64,000 nucleotides of DNA from assembly GCA_965368815.1 (NCBI GenBank), contig CBDUOH010000002.1:1-64000 (forward strand), read 5' to 3'. Source of the stretch: UBA5794 sp965368815 (GTDB taxonomy: Bacteria > Actinomycetota > Acidimicrobiia > Spongiisociales > UBA5794). Numbering within the stretch: position 1 is the stretch's first letter; the number at the start of each line of letters is the position of its first letter. The notes beneath the pieces are model-generated. The model was not told where the DNA came from. It made no database searches and was given only the letters and a program-made list of their open reading frames with translations. Below are positions 26,136-34,794 of this stretch, one piece after another. Made by a program: the position numbers and the translations under genes.

Positions 26136-26639
26136 CTAGGCAGTTCGTTTCTGTTTCTTTGCTACGGATTTTGAATCCTTGGCCAGAGCGATTCGCCCCG
26201 ACTTGACCAGGCTCACGATCCCATAGGTCTTCATGATCTCGTGGAAGTCTGCGAGCCGAGCCGGTTCCCCTGAGACCTCGAACGTGACGGAAGCCGCCCC
26301 GACGTCGACGACCGCTGCACCGAACACGTTTGCTGCCTCGAGAACCTCGGAGCGGCGTGTCGGTTCGGCATTCACCCGAACCAGCATGATCTCGCGCTCG
26401 ATCGCCTCGCCGGGCACATGCTCGGTCACCTTGAGCGTGTGTACGAGCTTGTAGAGCTGCTTGATGACCTGCTCCATCTGCGGACCGTCGACCACCACGG
26501 TCATCTGCGAGCGGGTCGGATCCTGCGTCGGCCCGACGGTGAGGGAGTGGATGTTGAAGTCCCTTCGGGCGAACATGGACGCGACACGAGCCAACACACC
26601 GGGCTTGTTCTCGACGGTCACCGATATCACATGGCTCAT
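26136..26639 (-). CDS. ilvN: Acetolactate synthase small subunit IlvN/IlvH
   Basis: Regulatory subunit with an N-terminal ACT domain (VENKPGVLARVASMFARRDF) and the C-terminal ACT-like domain, giving valine feedback to IlvB. It has 167 residues with a lysine-rich tail. The ATG overlaps the ilvB stop by four bases. Confidence 0.96.
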   Translation of the reverse strand: MSHVISVTVENKPGVLARVASMFARRDFNIHSLTVGPTQDPTRSQMTVVVDGPQMEQVIKQLYKLVHTLKVTEHVPGEAIEREIMLVRVNAEPTRRSEVLEAANVFGAAVVDVGAASVTFEVSGEPARLADFHEIMKTYGIVSLVKSGRIALAKDSKSVAKKQKRTA

Positions 26640-28351
26640 GCGAGGTCCTCGAGGCGCATGATGATGTTGTCGTTGCTGCCACCGGCTTTGATCATCGGGA
26701 ACACCATGGCGTCCGGGTCACAACGGAATTCCATGACCACCGGTCGGTCGTTGATCGCAAGCCCCTTCTCGAGCGTCGGGATCACGTCCGCGGGTTTTTC
26801 GGCCCGGAGTCCGGCGCAGCCCATCGCTTCGGCGAGCATGACGACATCCGGGTTGTCGTACGACAGCTCCGATGCCGAGTAGCGCTCGTTGAAGAAGAGC
26901 CGCTGCCATTGGCGGACCATGCCGAGGTTGGCGTTGTTCATGACCACGATCTTGACAGGGATGTTCTCGATGGCGGCCGTGATCAGCTCCTGGAACGTCA
27001 TCTGGAAGCATCCGTCGCCGTCAATGGCGATGACGGTCTCGTCCGGCATCCCGGCCTGGGCTCCGATCGCTGCGGGGACAGCGAAACCCATCGTGCCGAG
27101 GCCGCCGGAGTTGATCCACGTGTTCGGTCGCTCGAATCCCCAGAACTGCGAAGCCCACATCTGATGCTGGCCGACGCCGGCGACGACGATCGCATCACCA
27201 CCGGTGAGCTTGTGGATCTGCTCGATGACGTACTGCTGTTGGATCGGGCCGTCGGGATCCTGGTCGTACGCGAGGGGATAGTCCTTCTGCCATTTGGTGA
27301 TCGAAGCGAACCACTCGCTTCGCTCCGGTGCGGGCTTTCCGTCGAGGACCTTCGTCGCGCGTTCGATGAGTTGGCGGAGGACCGTCTTTGCATCTCCGAC
27401 GATCGGGACGTCGACCTGGCGGATCTTGCCGATCTCCGCGGGATCGACATCGACATGGATCACCCTGGCGTCCGGTGCGAAGAACTCAGGGTCGCCGGTC
27501 ACCCGATCGTCGAACCTCGCGCCGATGTTGACGAGGAGATCGGACTTCTGCATGGCCGTCGAGGCCGTATAGCAACCGTGCATGCCCGGCATGCCGAGCG
27601 CCAGTTCGTGCGAATCGGGGATTGCGCCCCTTGCCATGAGCGTCGTCACCGTGGGGAGTCGCATCAGTTCGGCAAACGCTGTGACCTCAGCGGAGGCGCC
27701 GGACCTGATGGTGCCCCCACCGGTGTACAGGACCGGCCGCTCGGCCTCCATGATCATCTTGATGGCCGCGGCGACCTGCTTGGGGTGACCCTTGACCGAA
27801 GGCTTGTACCCCGGGAGATCGATCACCCTTGAACCCTTGAACTCCGCGTAGCCGGCGAGGGCATCCTTGGTGATGTCGACGAGAACCGGTCCCGGCCTGC
27901 CTGTGGAAGCGAGATGGAAGGCCTCGTGGATGGCCCCGGCGATCTCTGACGTCTGGGTGACGAGTTCATTGTGCTTCGTCACCGGCATCGAGATGCCCCA
28001 CGTGTGCGCCTCCTGGAAGGCGTCGAGCCCGATCGACGTCGACGCCACCTGCGCCGTGATCGCGACAACCGGAATCGAGTCCATGTATGCGTCGGCCAGC
28101 GGCGTGACGAGGTTCGTTGCTCCGGGACCCGATGTGGCGAACGTCACGCCGACGCGGCCTGTTGCGTGCGCGTATCCGGAGGCCATGTGCCCGCCTCCTT
28201 GCTCGTGCCGCACCAGCACATGCCGGATCGGGCTGTCGTACAGCGAGTCATATGCCTGGAGGATGGCGCCACCGGGCAGGCCGAATACAGTGTCTACCCC
28301 TTCGAGCTCGAGGGCTCGCATGAGGATCTCTGCTCCAGTGATGGTTTCCAT
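26636..28351 (-). CDS. ilvB: Acetolactate synthase large subunit IlvB
   Basis: ThDP- and FAD-dependent condensation of pyruvate. The 571-residue protein shows the N-terminal glutamate region DTVFGLPGGAILQAYDSLY, and the ThDP motif beginning GDGCFQMTFQEL and ending in the NN pair of VVMNNANLGM. The ATG at 28351 has GGAG six bases upstream. It is the first gene of an ilvBNC(-leuA) operon and sits behind an attenuator. Confidence 0.96.
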   Translation of the reverse strand: METITGAEILMRALELEGVDTVFGLPGGAILQAYDSLYDSPIRHVLVRHEQGGGHMASGYAHATGRVGVTFATSGPGATNLVTPLADAYMDSIPVVAITAQVASTSIGLDAFQEAHTWGISMPVTKHNELVTQTSEIAGAIHEAFHLASTGRPGPVLVDITKDALAGYAEFKGSRVIDLPGYKPSVKGHPKQVAAAIKMIMEAERPVLYTGGGTIRSGASAEVTAFAELMRLPTVTTLMARGAIPDSHELALGMPGMHGCYTASTAMQKSDLLVNIGARFDDRVTGDPEFFAPDARVIHVDVDPAEIGKIRQVDVPIVGDAKTVLRQLIERATKVLDGKPAPERSEWFASITKWQKDYPLAYDQDPDGPIQQQYVIEQIHKLTGGDAIVVAGVGQHQMWASQFWGFERPNTWINSGGLGTMGFAVPAAIGAQAGMPDETVIAIDGDGCFQMTFQELITAAIENIPVKIVVMNNANLGMVRQWQRLFFNERYSASELSYDNPDVVMLAEAMGCAGLRAEKPADVIPTLEKGLAINDRPVVMEFRCDPDAMVFPMIKAGGSNDNIIMRLEDLA

Positions 28352-28371
28352 GGCTGCTCCGGATAGAAGAA

Positions 28372-28395
28372 AACCCCCCGGTGACACGGAGGGTT
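28372..28395 (-). terminator. ilvB attenuator terminator
   Basis: A 9-bp stem with one G-U pair and a 6-base loop, followed on the minus strand by TTTTCTTC, lies 20 bases before the ilvB start codon, inside its leader. Read-through must be allowed for the operon to be expressed. Confidence 0.75.
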
Positions 28396-28396
28396 G

Positions 28397-28422
28397 GGCG
28401 CACCGAGTATGTCGGGTGCGCC
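28397..28422 (-). promoter_or_regulatory. Leader hairpin preceding the ilvB terminator
   Basis: Perfect 8-bp stem (28422-28415 with 28404-28397) that begins at the stop codon of the leader peptide and ends one base before the terminator stem. A ribosome halted on the leader peptide would affect whether it forms. Confidence 0.6.
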
Positions 28423-28460
28423 TATTCGAGAATGAGTACGAGTGTGTGTTCGATGGTCAT
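28422..28460 (-). CDS. Branched-chain leader peptide, 12 residues
   Basis: A 12-codon ORF, MTIEHTLVLILE, with five consecutive branched-chain codons (Leu-Val-Leu-Ile-Leu). It lies between a promoter-like sequence and the attenuator hairpins of ilvB. It has no good Shine-Dalgarno. This is the composition and position expected of an ilv leader peptide such as those known in enterobacteria and Corynebacterium. It is not a functional enzyme; its role would be ribosome stalling under low Leu/Val/Ile charging. Confidence 0.75.
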   Translation of the reverse strand: MTIEHTLVLILE

Positions 28461-28495
28461 GTTGTTGGACACCGGGTTTGGCGGTGTGGTATGCG

Positions 28496-28523
28496 AGTAT
28501 TGCAGGGTCCGTATGCATGTCAA
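28496..28523 (-). promoter_or_regulatory. Candidate promoter of the ilvBNC leader
   Basis: Minus strand: consensus TTGACA (28523-28518), 16-base spacer and AATACT (28501-28496), predicting a start near 28488 and a leader of about 137 bases that contains the whole attenuator. Confidence 0.55.
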
Positions 28524-28558
28524 GATGACGGGCACCCGAACGCTGTGAGGAGCATACC

Positions 28559-29779
28559 GTGGCTTCAGCCGACCGAATCCGTACCCTCGGTACCGTCGTG
28601 CGTCTGGCCAGGGCGGAGCTGGCATCACGCAAGCCCGACGACATCCCACACAAGCTGCGGCCCGTGGCACGTGCGACGGGCAAGGGCCTTCCCGCACCGT
28701 TGGCGAGAACATTGATCGGGTTCATCGAAAAGGACGACACATTCCGGGCCGCGGTGCGCGAGCGGTTCGAGAGCGATGGGAACGACGACACTGTTGCGAG
28801 GTACTTCCTCGAAGACCCGATGCGGGCTGACGAGATCGTTGGGCTCGCAGCTGCCAGCGGGTCGCTCGACGTTCTGAAAGCCGGTCTCGAATCCGAGCAA
28901 CGCAAAGTGGCCCAGGCCGAGGCACGGCTTGCAACCGCGCACGAGCGGATGGAACGAGCACGGGCAGAACATGCTGCGGAACTTGCCGCGGTCTCCGATG
29001 CTGCAAAGCGGTCCAGGGAAAGCCTCGAAAAGCAGCTTGAGGCAGCGCGGGCAGACGTTGACAAGGCGTCCGTCGAGATCGAGAGCCTATCCGACGACAT
29101 GGCCATCCTGACCAGCGAGGTCGAAGATCTTCGCGCACGCCTGTCGCGTCGGGATGCAAGGGAATCACGACGTCTGCAGGGAGTCCCTCCAGCGGTGGAT
29201 CGGACGACATCGGTGGTCCCGAGCGACAGCGTCGACATCGCGGTGATGCTCGACGACCTCGTCCGCAAGCTGCGGTACTACCGCACCCCCGACCACCGTC
29301 GATCGACCCACGAAACGGCCAGCCCCGACGTTTCCATTCCGCTCGGGCTTTCGCCCGAGTCGGCTGCGGCGCTCGGAGCCGTCCTCACTCAGGGACCGGG
29401 GCTGATGCTGCTTGACGGATACAACATCGCGGGTGGGGTGAGTGAAGGGCTGGTCGGTATCCGTCAAGGGCGTGACGCCGTCATTCGACGCGCCGAGTCG
29501 GTCAAACGGGCATCTCCGTCGACCGATGTGGTCGTCATCTTCGACGCCTCTGGGGCATCGGGGCGAGGCGACTTCGTGACCGAAACAGGTGTCAGGGCGG
29601 TGTTCGAGCCGCTCACATCGGCTGACGATGCGATTGTTGCCATGGTCCGTCGAGCACCGCCTGGCTGTGTCGTGATCACCAACGATCGGGAACTCCAGAA
29701 CCGGGTCGCCACCCACGGCGCTGTCGTGCTGTTCTCGACGGCGCTTCTGGCGTGGAGCGAACATCTAAACACCGAGTGA
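28559..29779 (+). CDS. NYN/YacP-like PIN-fold RNase-domain protein with coiled coil
   Basis: A 406-residue protein. Residues about 110-215 are a long charged coiled coil, and the C-terminal part (about 280-406) is a NYN/PIN nuclease-like domain: LMLLDGYNIAG, VVVIFDASG and the acidic D-rich CVVITNDRELQNRV. These aspartates match metal-dependent RNases of the YacP/Rae1 type. An N-terminal helical region of unknown role precedes it. GTG at 28559 has GAGGAG seven bases upstream. Target RNA is unknown. Confidence 0.8.
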   Translation: MASADRIRTLGTVVRLARAELASRKPDDIPHKLRPVARATGKGLPAPLARTLIGFIEKDDTFRAAVRERFESDGNDDTVARYFLEDPMRADEIVGLAAASGSLDVLKAGLESEQRKVAQAEARLATAHERMERARAEHAAELAAVSDAAKRSRESLEKQLEAARADVDKASVEIESLSDDMAILTSEVEDLRARLSRRDARESRRLQGVPPAVDRTTSVVPSDSVDIAVMLDDLVRKLRYYRTPDHRRSTHETASPDVSIPLGLSPESAAALGAVLTQGPGLMLLDGYNIAGGVSEGLVGIRQGRDAVIRRAESVKRASPSTDVVVIFDASGASGRGDFVTETGVRAVFEPLTSADDAIVAMVRRAPPGCVVITNDRELQNRVATHGAVVLFSTALLAWSEHLNTE

Positions 29780-29821
29780 CTTCGTGCCGATAGAGGGGGG
29801 ACTATCCCGGAGGCCACCACC

Positions 29822-32083
29822 ATGGCAACCACCTTGCAGCGGTACTCCGCTGATGCCCAACCGAGACCTGCCCCGGTTCGCACCGGAGTGCTGTCGCGCT
29901 GGCATCGCCTCCGTCGCGATCTCTCCCTGATATCAGTCATTGCGGCAGCGATCTGTGGCGTCGTTTTCGCATGGCCGGAGATGTTCATCGCAGGCGGCCT
30001 CACGCTCGCCGTGACCGTCGACGCACGGATCGCGCTTCGGACCCATCGATCCGGCTATCTGCCGTCGCTCCTGGCGGACATAACGATCACGGGCGTCACC
30101 TTTGCGATTGTGGCGGTTCCGCCTGTCGGTATCGCTGCTGCCACGACCTATTTCATCCTGCTCGTCGCCCTTCTCGGCCGGTCGTGGCGTGCATGGCCGG
30201 TGGGTGCCTATGCCGTCGTGGTCGGCGCTGGTGCATCGTGGGCCCGACCGATGTTGGGGATGCCTGAGGCATCGACGATCCGGTTGGTCACCGCAGGCAC
30301 CGTCGCCGCAGGCGTGTTCTCGATTGCCATCACCATCGTCGCCACCCGATTCGGATCGTTGCTGCGAAAGCGGTTCGACGAGGAGGAGACACGGGTACGG
30401 CGTTCACAGGCGGCATCGAGTGCTGCACGGGCGCTGGTGGCTCGAGACGACGGCCACGCTCTCGAGAATGCGATCGAGGCGATCAGGGCGGGTGTCAGGG
30501 CTGAGACGCTGTTCATCGAACACAACGAAATCGATCCTGCAGACGGCTTGGTGGGCGTGGTCGTGGGATCGAGTACATCCCGTGCATCGATCAACCATGT
30601 GTACGAGCCCGGTTTCCGAACCTCGTGGAGCGCCCTCGGTCGCGGCAAGGCCCATCTCGAGGGCGGTGCCCCGTTCTTCTACCGGATCGAGGAATCCGCC
30701 GGTACGGGAAGCGATCGTTCAGGAGCCGGGGGCGCGAACTCCGAGGTGAACATCCCGATCATCTCCGACGGCCGATGGCTCGGCGTGGTGGGAGCGGCCG
30801 ATTCCCAGCCGGGACGGCGTTGGCACACCGATGACCTCATCCTGCTCCGAACACTGGCGGACCTCACCGCCGCCTTCTGGCAACGGATCGAGGATCTGCG
30901 GGTCCGCGACTCGCTCATCGGATCGCTCGATGGTCGTTTGCGTTATGAAGAGGCGCTTGCGAAGTCGTCCCAGGCGTTGCTGGGTGGAAAGGGGATGGGC
31001 GTCGAGGGCGCGCTTGACGCCGTTGGTGTCGCTGCCCGGGTGGACGAGGTGTACGTCACGATGACGACACAGCTCGCCGACGAGTCGCTTGGCGCTGAGA
31101 CCATCGAGAGTTGGGTTCAGCCGGGCATCCTGCCCACGAAGCCGGTGGGTGTCTCGATGCCGTACGACACGATGCCAACGGTTCGTGACGCCATCCATAC
31201 GGGGGCTCTTGCGCGCACCGGGGATGGGATCGTCGAGGAACTCGTTGCACCCATCGAGGTCGGCGCCGGCGGGTTCGGAACGGTCGGGTTCGTCCGCCGC
31301 CAGTCGACCCAGCCATGGTCGAAGCGCGAGGCCGCGTTCCTGCGAACCATCGCTGACATCCTTGGTGCGTATTACGAGCGCGCCGAGACCAGGGAACGGC
31401 TCGAGTCACTGATCCAGTCGAAGAACCAATTGATCGCTTCGGTGAGCCACGAACTCCGGACCCCGCTCACAGCCGTTGTCGGTCTCGCCGAGGAACTCGG
31501 TGCAGCCGACCAGCAGATTGCGCCAGCCGAGAGGCAGCAACTGATCGCTGTGATCGCCCATGAGAGCAGGGAGATGGCCGATCTCGTCGAGGACCTCGTC
31601 GTGGCGGCGCAATCGGAGGATGGCGAGGTGAATGTGTTCCCTGAGCGAACCGACCTGTCGCTTCTGGCAGCCAACGTTGCTTCCCGACTGTCTCCCCCCG
31701 ATGAGGTCACCCTCACCGTCGACGACCAATCCAGCGCGGCGTTCGCTGATCCCGTGCGTGTTCGCCAGGTCATCAGGAACCTCCTCACCAACGCCGTGCG
31801 GTACGGCGGTCGGCAGGTTCGCGTGACATTCGGCGGGGACGACCGTTGGGCGTATGTCGACGTGCACGACGATGGAAGTGGTATCCCGGATCACGACCTC
31901 GAAGCGATCTTCGAACCTTTCCGGAGGTCGTCACACACAGCTCCGGCTCCGGGGTCGGTCGGGCTTGGTCTGACCTTGTCGAAGCGTCTTGCCGAGCTCA
32001 TGGGCGGTTCGCTGTCGTACATCGACTCGGATGGATGCACGTTCAGGCTTACGGTGCCCCGCACGCCTGACGCAGCGACCTAG
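29822..32083 (+). CDS. Membrane sensor histidine kinase with GAF-like domains
   Basis: A 753-residue hybrid-free kinase. Residues 35-180 hold five or six membrane helices, about 200-355 and 375-520 look like GAF domains, the H-box is SVSHELRTPLT with H543, and the ATPase domain has N657 in NLLTNAVRYGG, DDGSGIPD, FEPF and GLGLTLSKRLAELMGG. No response regulator is adjacent, so it is an orphan here. GGAGG precedes the ATG. The signal is unknown. Confidence 0.92.
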   Translation: MATTLQRYSADAQPRPAPVRTGVLSRWHRLRRDLSLISVIAAAICGVVFAWPEMFIAGGLTLAVTVDARIALRTHRSGYLPSLLADITITGVTFAIVAVPPVGIAAATTYFILLVALLGRSWRAWPVGAYAVVVGAGASWARPMLGMPEASTIRLVTAGTVAAGVFSIAITIVATRFGSLLRKRFDEEETRVRRSQAASSAARALVARDDGHALENAIEAIRAGVRAETLFIEHNEIDPADGLVGVVVGSSTSRASINHVYEPGFRTSWSALGRGKAHLEGGAPFFYRIEESAGTGSDRSGAGGANSEVNIPIISDGRWLGVVGAADSQPGRRWHTDDLILLRTLADLTAAFWQRIEDLRVRDSLIGSLDGRLRYEEALAKSSQALLGGKGMGVEGALDAVGVAARVDEVYVTMTTQLADESLGAETIESWVQPGILPTKPVGVSMPYDTMPTVRDAIHTGALARTGDGIVEELVAPIEVGAGGFGTVGFVRRQSTQPWSKREAAFLRTIADILGAYYERAETRERLESLIQSKNQLIASVSHELRTPLTAVVGLAEELGAADQQIAPAERQQLIAVIAHESREMADLVEDLVVAAQSEDGEVNVFPERTDLSLLAANVASRLSPPDEVTLTVDDQSSAAFADPVRVRQVIRNLLTNAVRYGGRQVRVTFGGDDRWAYVDVHDDGSGIPDHDLEAIFEPFRRSSHTAPAPGSVGLGLTLSKRLAELMGGSLSYIDSDGCTFRLTVPRTPDAAT

Positions 32084-32089
32084 TCCGGC

Positions 32090-33124
32090 TCAGCTCGCGA
32101 CTTCGGCGATCGTGCGAATCGTCGTCAGATCGGTCGATCCGATGATCAGCGTTGTCACGCCCGCGTCTGCCCAGGCATCGAGTCGGTCCTTGATGCGGGC
32201 TGCCGGCCCGACGAGGCATACCTCATCCACGAGTGCGTCGGGCACCGCCATGGTGGCCTCCATCTTCTTGCCGGACAGGTAGAGATCCTGGATGGTTTCG
32301 GCTGCCTCCTCGAACCCGTACCGATGCGCGAGGTCGTTGTAGAAGTTGCGACCCTTGGCTCCCATGCCGCCGATGTACAGAGCGATCCCCGGTTTCATCT
32401 GGAGTCGTCCGGCATCGACATCGTCGGTGACGAGTGCGGTGACCGTCGGTGCGATCTCGAATCTGTCGGACTTGTCGGGTTCCGCGCTTGCGGCGAAGCC
32501 TTCTGCCAGCCGGGGTCCATACACAGATGCACTGCGCTCGGGGGAGAAGAAGACCGGTAACCATCCGTCGGCGATCTCGGCCGTGAGGGACACGTTCTTT
32601 GGTCCGATCGCCGCGAGGAAGATCGGGATGTCAGGGTTTTTCGGCCCTTGCATCAGCTTGAGGGGTTTGCCGAGACCGGTCGAACCCTCGCCGATGTATG
32701 GCAGCTGGTAATAGTCGCCGTCGAAGGCCACCGGTTCCTTACGGGCGAGCATTGTTCGCATCAGCGTCACGTACTCCCGTGTCACCCCGAGTGGCTTGCC
32801 GTAAGGGCGCCCGTGCCAGCCCTCGACGACCTGTGGACCCGATACACCGAGTCCGAGCAGGAACCGCCCATCGGACAGTCGATCGATTGTCGAGGCGGTC
32901 ATGGCCGTCATTGCCGGTGTCCGGGCCGGCATCTGGAGGACCGCGCTGCCGAGCTTGATCCGTTCGGTCCTGGCTGCAATGAAAGCAAGCGGTGTCGCTG
33001 CGTCGGACCCATACGCCTCAGCGGTCCACACGCTGTCGTATCCGAGTTGCTCGGCCTCGCTCACAAGCATGAAATTGTCGGCGACCGCGGAGGCGGCGAG
33101 ACCGAGATTCAATCCGAGTTTCAT
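32090..33124 (-). CDS. LLM-class F420-dependent oxidoreductase
   Basis: A 344-residue bacterial luciferase-like barrel. Family blocks are EAEQLGYDSVWTAEAYGSDA, RTERIKLGSAVLQMPARTPA, GRFLLGLGVSGPQV and IFLAAIGPKNVSLTAEIADG. This subgroup in Actinomycetota usually uses F420. The substrate cannot be told. TAGCCT lies six bases before the ATG with no ribosome site, a leaderless start. It ends six bases from the convergent kinase gene. Confidence 0.9.
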   Translation of the reverse strand: MKLGLNLGLAASAVADNFMLVSEAEQLGYDSVWTAEAYGSDAATPLAFIAARTERIKLGSAVLQMPARTPAMTAMTASTIDRLSDGRFLLGLGVSGPQVVEGWHGRPYGKPLGVTREYVTLMRTMLARKEPVAFDGDYYQLPYIGEGSTGLGKPLKLMQGPKNPDIPIFLAAIGPKNVSLTAEIADGWLPVFFSPERSASVYGPRLAEGFAASAEPDKSDRFEIAPTVTALVTDDVDAGRLQMKPGIALYIGGMGAKGRNFYNDLAHRYGFEEAAETIQDLYLSGKKMEATMAVPDALVDEVCLVGPAARIKDRLDAWADAGVTTLIIGSTDLTTIRTIAEVAS

Positions 33125-33160
33125 GGTCTCAGGCTAACCCACTCGCTCTGACCAGTCGGA

Positions 33161-33367
33161 TCAACTGCTTGCTGCGGGTCGCTGTTCGCCGGGGTGGATC
33201 CGCAGCCTTAGCGGTGACACGAGTCCGACCCGGCTCATCGCATCGATGGCCGTCCGCTCGTCGTCGGCAAGTTCGAGGATTCCCTGATCGCCCAGCATCG
33301 CCGTCACGATGCAATCCTCACACGCACGCGTGTCGCGCATGTCGCAGACGTCACAATCGATGATCAT
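33161..33367 (-). CDS. Small conserved CxxC protein
   Basis: A 68-residue protein starting MIIDCDVCDMRDTRACEDC. Four cysteines (C5, C8, C16, C19) form two CxxC pairs, suggesting a bound zinc or iron-sulfur site. It resembles short hypothetical proteins that recur in Actinomycetota; I cannot assign a function. A strong GGAGG lies five bases before the ATG, supporting translation. It is divergent from the QueG-like gene. Confidence 0.75.
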   Translation of the reverse strand: MIIDCDVCDMRDTRACEDCIVTAMLGDQGILELADDERTAIDAMSRVGLVSPLRLRIHPGEQRPAASS

Positions 33368-33445
33368 CCGTACCTCCTTTGATGCCACAAACGTATCGAC
33401 GAGGTATGACAGATTCGGGTCCGTCGGCCCGATACGCTTCGTGGC

Positions 33446-34507
33446 GTGCTGGACGAGATCAGGGCGGTCGTGCCATCCGACGTGCGAGTGGGGGTCACCG
33501 ACCTCGCGCCGTTCGACGATGCTCTGCGTGCAATCGAATCCCGCAACGCGGACGGGCTCAATGGCGGTCTTGGCTTCGTGTACCGCTCGCCTTCGGTCGG
33601 GGCACATCCGTCCCGGTCGTTTCCATGGGGCAGATCGATCGTCGTCACGGCGGTTCCGTATCTGGTCGATGGCGATGGTGTCGACGGTGATCTGGACTTT
33701 CCGAACGGGCGTGGTCGCCCCATCGCACGGTTCGCCGACGGCGACCGCTACGCCAGGGTCCGTGACGTTCTTGGTCGAATCGAGCGGCGGTTGGCGTCGG
33801 GGGGTCATCGCAGTGAAGTGGTCTTCGACGACGACCGTCTGATCGATCGCGCGGTTGCGGTTCGCGCCGGTGTGGCTTGGTCAGGCAAGAGCACGATGGT
33901 GCTGGCCCCCGGTCTGGGTCCATGGTTCCTGATCGGCTCAGTCGTAACCGATGCACCGATGGCCTCCACCGAGCCGATGCGTCGCACGTGTGGCTCGTGC
34001 ACAGCTTGCATTCCGGCCTGCCCGACGGAGGCAATCGTCGGGCCCGGCGTCCTCGACGCAAACCGTTGCCTTGCCGCCGTGCTCCAGCGACCCGGGTCGA
34101 TTCCCGAGGAGCTCCGATCCGCAGTCGGTGGACGGGTCTACGGTTGCGACGATTGCCTCGTCGCCTGCCCGCCCGGGGATGCGGCCCTCGGTGCGGTACC
34201 CCGTGCGAGGCCGACCCTCGGGGCCCGTGATCTGCTCGGTGCGACTGATGCCGAGCTCGATCGTGATCTTTCCCATTGGTACGTGCCCAAGCGGAACATG
34301 CGTTTTGTCCGGCGCAACGCACTCATCGCCCTTGGCAATACAGGTGACAGTTCGGACATCCCTCTCCTTGCCGGGTACGTCGGCCATCCGGATCCGCTGC
34401 TCGCCGAGCACGCAATCTGGGCCGTCCAGCGGATCGGCGGCGCCGAGGCGAAGGCGGTCATCGATGTACAGGACGTCGGTCCGGCAGTACCTAGAGTGGC
34501 CCCATGA
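33446..34507 (+). CDS. Epoxyqueuosine reductase-like protein (QueG family)
   Basis: A 353-residue QueG-like enzyme, the cobalamin and 2x[4Fe-4S] protein that makes queuosine in tRNA. It has SIVVTAVPY near residue 65, the ferredoxin-like cysteine run CGSCTACIPACP, a second cluster segment YGCDDCLVACPP, and a C-terminal HEAT-like tail. It is slightly short. GTG at 33446 has TACGCT seven bases upstream (leaderless). No other queuosine gene is nearby. Confidence 0.85.
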   Translation: MLDEIRAVVPSDVRVGVTDLAPFDDALRAIESRNADGLNGGLGFVYRSPSVGAHPSRSFPWGRSIVVTAVPYLVDGDGVDGDLDFPNGRGRPIARFADGDRYARVRDVLGRIERRLASGGHRSEVVFDDDRLIDRAVAVRAGVAWSGKSTMVLAPGLGPWFLIGSVVTDAPMASTEPMRRTCGSCTACIPACPTEAIVGPGVLDANRCLAAVLQRPGSIPEELRSAVGGRVYGCDDCLVACPPGDAALGAVPRARPTLGARDLLGATDAELDRDLSHWYVPKRNMRFVRRNALIALGNTGDSSDIPLLAGYVGHPDPLLAEHAIWAVQRIGGAEAKAVIDVQDVGPAVPRVAP

Positions 34508-34794
34508 CACTTTTCTACGGCTCGGTACTGCTCGTCGGTTCGTTGCTCGCTGGCGTGTGGCTCGTACTGGCGGCGATTGCCGGATCCGTCGATGGTTGGT
34601 CCCATGTCGATCCCGATGCGAGATGGGGTTCGCTCGGTCGATCCGTGATCGCAGGATGCATCGGATTCGGCATGGCCGGTATCTCGGTCCTCTATACGTC
34701 CTGGCCCGATTCCCTGTCGGTCGTCGCAGGGGCACTGGGTGCAGCACTGATGATCAAGGCCGCCCGTCTCTTCGGACCCACAGAGCCGTCGTGA
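34504..34794 (+). CDS. Small membrane protein of unknown function
   Basis: A 96-residue protein with an N-terminal helix (GSVLLVGSLLAGVWLVLAAI) and two further hydrophobic segments. No family recognised. Its ATG overlaps the QueG-like stop by four bases and its end overlaps the phosphoesterase start by four, so it is part of a coupled run of genes. Confidence 0.7.
   Translation: MTLFYGSVLLVGSLLAGVWLVLAAIAGSVDGWSHVDPDARWGSLGRSVIAGCIGFGMAGISVLYTSWPDSLSVVAGALGAALMIKAARLFGPTEPS

Noticed and set aside
33951..34790. In-frame extension of the phosphoesterase across QueG-like and membrane-protein genes
   Set aside because: Shadow frame; the GTG at 34791 gives the family N-terminus and a GTGA overlap.
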